DNA from: an uncultured Eubacteriales bacterium
Lineage (GTDB): Bacteria; Bacillota; Clostridia; Christensenellales; Borkfalkiaceae
Direction: 5' to 3'
NCBI GenBank assembly: GCA_900542935.1
Contig: UQPN01000005.1
Coordinates: forward strand, 1 to 64,000
Length of the DNA: 64,000 nucleotides
In this document: positions 60,772 through 64,000 of the stretch, in pieces
How positions within the stretch are numbered: position 1 is the stretch's first letter
Layout of the letters: every line of letters starts with the position of its first letter
Translations under genes and position numbers: made by a program
Notes under the pieces: generated by a model
What the model saw: the letters and a program-made list of their open reading frames with translations, nothing else
Told to the model about the DNA's origin: nothing
Database searches by the model: none

Positions 60772-61389
60772 TTATTGATTTTCGTACCATTTTTTTACGT
60801 ATTCCGCAATGCAGGGCACCACGGCGGGGAGGTCCGCATGCGAAGTGTTCACGCACAAATCGTAGTTCTCTCTGTCGCCCCACTCCTTGCCGTAGAACAG
60901 CCCGTACAGTTTTTGTCTGCCCTTATCCACCGAGCGGATTTTCTTTAACAGTTGCTTGTCGGTAAGGTGTTCCGTGCCTTCTTCATGTGCGCGGCAGCGT
61001 TCCAGTTTGCTCGCTTCGTCCGCATACACAAACAGACGGAACGGATGTTTCTCCGCCAGAATCAGATCGGCGCATCTTCCCACGATCACGCAGTCGGTTT
61101 CCGAAATTTTTTCAATGACTTCCCGTTGCGCGTTAAGTATTTTTTCCGTGATTCCCGCGGAAGGACAGGCGCAATCGGCAAACGTGTGCCCGAACGTAAG
61201 AAAGTTGCGTTGCATCGCGCCGTTTTCCAGAATCGTCGCCACAAACTGTTCGGAAAAATCGCTTTTTTTCGCGATTTCCGTAATCAGCGTTTTATCGTAA
61301 TAAGCAATGCCCATGGCGTCCGCAAGCCGCTTGCCTATTTCTCTGCCGCCGCTGCCGAATTCTCTGCCTACCGTAATGATTTTAACCAT
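60772..61389 (-). CDS. Cytidylate-kinase-like family protein
   Basis: A 205-residue protein from the ATG at 61389, preceded by GGAGG; a longer frame to 61596 is rejected because it runs through the upstream region. The N-terminus MVKIITVGREFGSGGREIGK is the typical P-loop-like entry of the cytidylate-kinase-like family (GREFGSGG in place of a canonical P-loop), followed by YYDKTLI, CVIVGRCADLIL and YGLFYGKEWGDRENYDLCVNTS. These proteins resemble Cmk but are encoded in addition to it, and their true substrate is unclear. Confidence 0.9.
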   Translation of the reverse strand: MVKIITVGREFGSGGREIGKRLADAMGIAYYDKTLITEIAKKSDFSEQFVATILENGAMQRNFLTFGHTFADCACPSAGITEKILNAQREVIEKISETDCVIVGRCADLILAEKHPFRLFVYADEASKLERCRAHEEGTEHLTDKQLLKKIRSVDKGRQKLYGLFYGKEWGDRENYDLCVNTSHADLPAVVPCIAEYVKKWYENQ

Positions 61390-61500
61390 ATAAAAAGCCT
61401 CCACGCTTTTCTTTATATTATACGGCAAACCTCCGCGTTTGTCAACCCCTGCGGAAAAATTTTCCGGAAATATTTTTCTTTGAAAACCCCCTGCGGAAGT

Positions 61501-61529
61501 TTGTAAAATTTTTCGTAAGATGCTATAAT
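61501..61529 (+). promoter_or_regulatory. Promoter of the TIM-barrel isomerase gene
   Basis: TTGTAA at 61501-61506, a 17-base spacer and TATAAT at 61524-61529; the ribosome site AAGGAG follows at 61541. Confidence 0.72.
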
Positions 61530-61554
61530 ATAAATATTCATAAGGAGTACTTCC

Positions 61555-62364
61555 ATGCGGACAGGCATATCTACGGCGTCGCTGTTCATGCGACAATACA
61601 ACGAAGACGCGGTGCAGACGATCAATCGCCTCGGCGTGAAAACGTGCGAAATTTTTCTGGAAACTTTTTCGGAATACACCCGCGCTTACGGCGAACTGTT
61701 AAACGAAAGAAAGGGGAATCTTTCCGTCAATTCCGTCCACCTTTTCACAACGAATCTCGAACCGCAGCTGTTTTCCGAAAACGAAAGAACGAGGAAAGAC
61801 GCGTTTTATTTTCTCGGCGAAGCGATGAACGCCGCTAACGCGTTCGGCGCGAAGTACTATACGTTTCACGGCACGGCGCGCTACAAAAAAAATTCGAGAA
61901 GCGGCTTGAACGACAATTTCCCCAAAATCGGCGCGGCGCTGGAAGCAACGCGGCAGTTTTGCGAAAAATACGGCGTGGCGCTCTCGCTCGAAACGGTGGA
62001 GTGGTCTACGTATAATCGTCCGGGCGTGTTTAAAGAACTGCTGAAATACTGTCCGCGCCTTTTCGCCACATTCGATATCAAACAGACGCGTATTTCGGGC
62101 TATCCCGAAAGCGAATATCTCAAAGAAACGGCGGGGCATATTTCGCACGTGCACGTATCCGATATCGATTCCTGCGGCAAAACCTGCCTGCCGGGCAGGG
62201 GAACGTATAATTTCGAAGATTTGTTCCGCCGCCTTGCCGATACGGGCTTTAACGGCGCGGTGATGATCGAAGCTTATAAAGACGATTACGAAAACGTGGA
62301 AGAACTGAAAACCGCCGCCGTGTATCTGGAAGAAATTTTATATAAACTCAATCTGAACGGGTAA
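61555..62364 (+). CDS. Sugar phosphate isomerase/epimerase-like TIM-barrel protein
   Basis: A 269-residue protein of the xylose isomerase-like / AP endonuclease 2 superfamily. Metal-ligand blocks are YTFHGTARY, LSLETVEW (Glu), ATFDIKQTR (Asp), ISHVHVSDID (His) and VMIEAYKDDY (Glu), a complete set at the expected barrel strands. Members isomerise or epimerise sugars or act as endonuclease IV; the ligand set and lack of the DNA-binding inserts favour a sugar role. It has its own promoter and stands before rpsU. Confidence 0.8.
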   Translation: MRTGISTASLFMRQYNEDAVQTINRLGVKTCEIFLETFSEYTRAYGELLNERKGNLSVNSVHLFTTNLEPQLFSENERTRKDAFYFLGEAMNAANAFGAKYYTFHGTARYKKNSRSGLNDNFPKIGAALEATRQFCEKYGVALSLETVEWSTYNRPGVFKELLKYCPRLFATFDIKQTRISGYPESEYLKETAGHISHVHVSDIDSCGKTCLPGRGTYNFEDLFRRLADTGFNGAVMIEAYKDDYENVEELKTAAVYLEEILYKLNLNG

Positions 62365-62431
62365 AATTTTGTCGAACGGAGGAAAGCTTTGCCGAACGCA
62401 AAAAAAGGTTGGTTCAACCCCGCAAAACAGC

Positions 62432-62460
62432 TTGACAGAACCAAAAAAAATTGATATAAT
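62432..62460 (+). promoter_or_regulatory. Promoter of rpsU
   Basis: Consensus TTGACA at 62432-62437, a 17-base spacer and TATAAT at 62455-62460. As expected for a ribosomal protein gene, both boxes are perfect. Confidence 0.9.
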
Positions 62461-62507
62461 CAAACACGTAAAAAATAAACGCACAGGCAAAGGAAGGTGA
62501 GAAAAGA

Positions 62508-62684
62508 ATGTCCACGGTAAAAGTCGGAGAGAACGAAAACGTTGAAAGCGCGCTTCGCCGCTTCAAGAGAAAGTGCTCGCGCGACGGCATTATCGGCGAT
62601 CTTCGCAAGAAGGAATTTTACGAAAAACCTTCCGTAAGAAGAAAGAAGAAGTCGGAAGCCGCAAGAAAGAGAAACAAAAACTAA
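62508..62684 (+). CDS. rpsU: 30S ribosomal protein S21
   Basis: A 58-residue protein, MSTVKVGENENVESALRRFK and so on, with KRKCSRDGIIGDLRKKEFYE and a basic tail rich in K and R (PSVRRKKKSEAARKRNKN). This is the standard bacterial S21, which binds the 30S subunit near the anti-Shine-Dalgarno site. AAGGAAGGTGAG lies upstream. The gene is followed by a long hairpin. A 170-residue frame on the other strand is a shadow. Confidence 0.97.
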   Translation: MSTVKVGENENVESALRRFKRKCSRDGIIGDLRKKEFYEKPSVRRKKKSEAARKRNKN

Positions 62685-62690
62685 AACATG

Positions 62691-62727
62691 AATTCGCTTC
62701 CCCGCAAAACCTGCGGGGAAGCGAATT
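62691..62727 (+). terminator. Long hairpin after rpsU
   Basis: A perfect 15 bp stem, AATTCGCTTCCCCGC with GCGGGGAAGCGAATT and a 7-base loop, is followed only by GCTTTAT. It probably terminates most rpsU transcripts while letting some continue into the next gene. Confidence 0.75.
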
Positions 62728-62804
62728 GCTTTATACGGACGCAAAAAACGTCGAAACCGCGCGAAAGATGAAAAATACAGCAAAAAAAAGGAGAAACAAC
62801 AAAA

Positions 62805-63224
62805 GTGGCGGAAGCGCAGACATTGAAGAGCGCGGCGAAAAGCGCGAAACAACGTATGAAAAAAGGTTTTTGGGAACATTGCGAAAAAAGCGTACGCGAA
62901 AGCGTGGAAGAAGCGAAACGGCAGGGCGTGAACGAAAGCAAAGCCGAACGCTATTTCATCAAAGAAACGCAAAAGGCGATCGCGGGCGAAAAAGAGGACG
63001 AATTTTATTTGCGCGTGAAAGAAATGCTCCTTTCCGAGGGCGAAGTATCCGACGCGATCGGCAGACTTACCGACAGGGAATATTTTTCCACGCTTTCCTA
63101 TGAAGAAAAGCAGCGCTACACACTCTCTTTAAGCGAAAAGTATCTGCGCGCGCTCGAACGTTTCCGCCGCGAAAGCGAATTCGCCTTTTCTTCCTCGGCG
63201 CAAAACGCCCGCGGCACAAGGTAA
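62805..63224 (+). CDS. Small charged helical protein, unknown
   Basis: A 139-residue protein with a GTG start, AAAGGAG about 12 bases upstream. It is almost wholly helical and charged (SAKQRMKKGFWEHCEKSVRE, LTDREYFSTLSYEEKQRYTL). rpsU is often followed by yqeY, but the YqeY pattern is absent. There is no membrane segment. Function not recognised; it may share the rpsU transcript by read-through. Confidence 0.65.
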   Translation: MAEAQTLKSAAKSAKQRMKKGFWEHCEKSVRESVEEAKRQGVNESKAERYFIKETQKAIAGEKEDEFYLRVKEMLLSEGEVSDAIGRLTDREYFSTLSYEEKQRYTLSLSEKYLRALERFRRESEFAFSSSAQNARGTR

Positions 63225-63243
63225 AAAACAGGGCGAAATATAC

Positions 63244-63272
63244 TTGCCAAAGCGCGAACAAAATGGTATAAT
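63244..63272 (+). promoter_or_regulatory. Promoter of the PcrA/UvrD helicase gene
   Basis: TTGCCA at 63244-63249, a 17-base spacer and TATAAT at 63267-63272. The leader contains a stable hairpin (63296-63320, GTGCCGC ... GTGCGGCAC) without a T run. Confidence 0.8.
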
Positions 63273-63343
63273 AAAGCAAAAGAATTTACAGGCGGTGCCG
63301 CGCAGCTTCTGTGCGGCACTCCGTTACGAAAAAGAAGAACCCG

Positions 63344-64000
63344 ATGAAAAGTACCGAAGAATTATTGAAAGAACTCAACGAAGAACAAATCAAACCCGTC
63401 CTCGCCACCGAGGGAGCGGTGCTTGTTCTGGCAGGCGCCGGCAGCGGCAAAACCCGCGTTTTAACCACCCGCATCGCGTATCTGATGCAGGAAAAAGGCG
63501 TTTCGCCCCGTTCGATTCTCGCCATCACGTTCACCAACAAAGCGGCGAACGAAATGAAAGAACGCGTTTCCCGCCTCGGCGATACCGATGGCATGTGGGT
63601 GTGCACCATCCACTCCATGTGCGTGCGCATCCTGCGCGATTTCGCCGAAAGCGCCGGCATCAACAAAAATTTTTCCATTTACAGCGAAACCGAACGCAGC
63701 AACGTTTTAAAAAAGGCGTTCAAAGAAATTACGGAGGGCGACGAGCGCGACGACGAGCTGTTCAAACAGATTAAACGCAGCGTTTCCGAAGCCAAAACGG
63801 AGGGGGTAACGCCCGAAGAATACGCCGCCGCCAACCAAGGCGAGCACAATATCAAAATCATCACCCGCGTATTTTCGGCGTACGAAAAACACCTTGCCGA
63901 AAACAACGCCCTCGATTTCGACGATCTGTTAAGCCGCACTCTGAGGTTGCTTCGCACCGATAAAGAAGCTCGCGAATACCTCGGCGGCAAATTCCGCTAC
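63344..64000 (+). CDS. pcrA: UvrD/PcrA-type ATP-dependent DNA helicase, partial
   Basis: 219 codons are visible before the window ends, starting at the ATG at 63344. The superfamily 1A signature set is present: LNEEQIKPVLATEGAVLVLA (Q motif), AGAGSGKTRVLTTRIAYL (Walker A), AITFTNKAANEMKERV (motif Ia), TIHSMCVRILR (motif Ib) and NALDFDDLL (start of motif II region). It unwinds DNA in repair and replication. The C-terminal two thirds lie beyond the window. pcrA versus uvrD/rep cannot be settled from the N-terminus, but pcrA is usual in Bacillota. Confidence 0.93.
   Translation, partial: MKSTEELLKELNEEQIKPVLATEGAVLVLAGAGSGKTRVLTTRIAYLMQEKGVSPRSILAITFTNKAANEMKERVSRLGDTDGMWVCTIHSMCVRILRDFAESAGINKNFSIYSETERSNVLKKAFKEITEGDERDDELFKQIKRSVSEAKTEGVTPEEYAAANQGEHNIKIITRVFSAYEKHLAENNALDFDDLLSRTLRLLRTDKEAREYLGGKFRY

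Noticed and set aside
62573..63103. 176-residue frame overlapping rpsU and the next gene
   Set aside because: Out-of-frame shadow of rpsU and the 62805 gene, crossing the terminator hairpin.
62805..63224. YqeY (GatB-like) identity for the gene after rpsU
   Set aside because: Position is suggestive, but the YqeY sequence pattern is absent; left as unknown.

Overview
The window looks like chromosome from an uncultured anaerobic gut-type Clostridia (Bacillota). Genes start at AGGAGG-type ribosome sites, promoters are strict TTGACA-17-TATAAT, and there are SipW-type signal peptidases, TasA-like secreted proteins, c-di-GMP-I riboswitches, a glycyl radical enzyme, LplB/LplC-type sugar importers and plant/host-glycan hydrolases. 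No rRNA, tRNA or CRISPR was seen. The call to class level is inference from gene style, not from a marker phylogeny.

Region 1 (1 to about 10,000, lower GC, all genes leftward) is a mobile element cut by the left window edge. It carries a Zot/pI-like P-loop ATPase with N-terminal membrane segments, a 30-residue membrane peptide translationally coupled to it, a large surface protein with signal peptide and C-terminal anchor (pIII-like), a chain of small proteins, an internal terminator, a SprT-like metallopeptidase and two diverged copies of a 230-240 bp non-coding repeat. The best fit is a filamentous-phage (inovirus-like) provirus, although no replication gene, integrase or certain coat protein is visible. 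A rightward small RNA gene sits inside it.

Region 2 (10,020-14,900) holds a GH78 rhamnosidase, with a promoter apparently created by a 50 bp tandem duplication, and adenine deaminase.

Region 3 (14,920-33,640) is the most interesting part: a c-di-GMP-controlled surface-fibre locus. A leftward operon makes a GGDEF diguanylate cyclase and an EAL phosphodiesterase. Divergent from it, riboswitch 1 (with terminator) leads a SipW-type-signal protein and an 852-residue GLUG-like surface protein. Riboswitch 2 (with terminator) leads an apparent 11.6 kb operon: a catalytically dead EAL protein, a membrane-anchored TasA-like protein, a TasA-like major fibre candidate, a SipW-like peptidase, a membrane-tethered McrB-like NxxD ATPase, its DUF2357-like partner, a second SipW-like peptidase and a sensor GGDEF-EAL phosphodiesterase. 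Palindromic mobile repeats have invaded this operon, including the end of the dead-EAL gene.

Region 4 (33,680-38,100) is an AraC regulator divergent from a glycyl radical enzyme and its activase. Region 5 (38,140-59,630) is a glycan-use locus: an LplB-type permease fused to an extracytoplasmic domain, a second permease, a binding lipoprotein, large secreted/lipoprotein binding proteins, a small TSG-motif peptide, a circularly permuted GH3, a GH106-like protein, a GH112 galactosyl phosphorylase and an AraC regulator with a 10-G tract near its end. GH78, GH106-like and GH112 together suggest use of rhamnose-containing galactosides such as rhamnogalacturonan fragments. Region 6 (59,690-64,000) is housekeeping: DUF3737 beta-helix protein, cytidylate-kinase-like protein, TIM-barrel isomerase, rpsU, a small unknown protein and the start of a PcrA/UvrD helicase.
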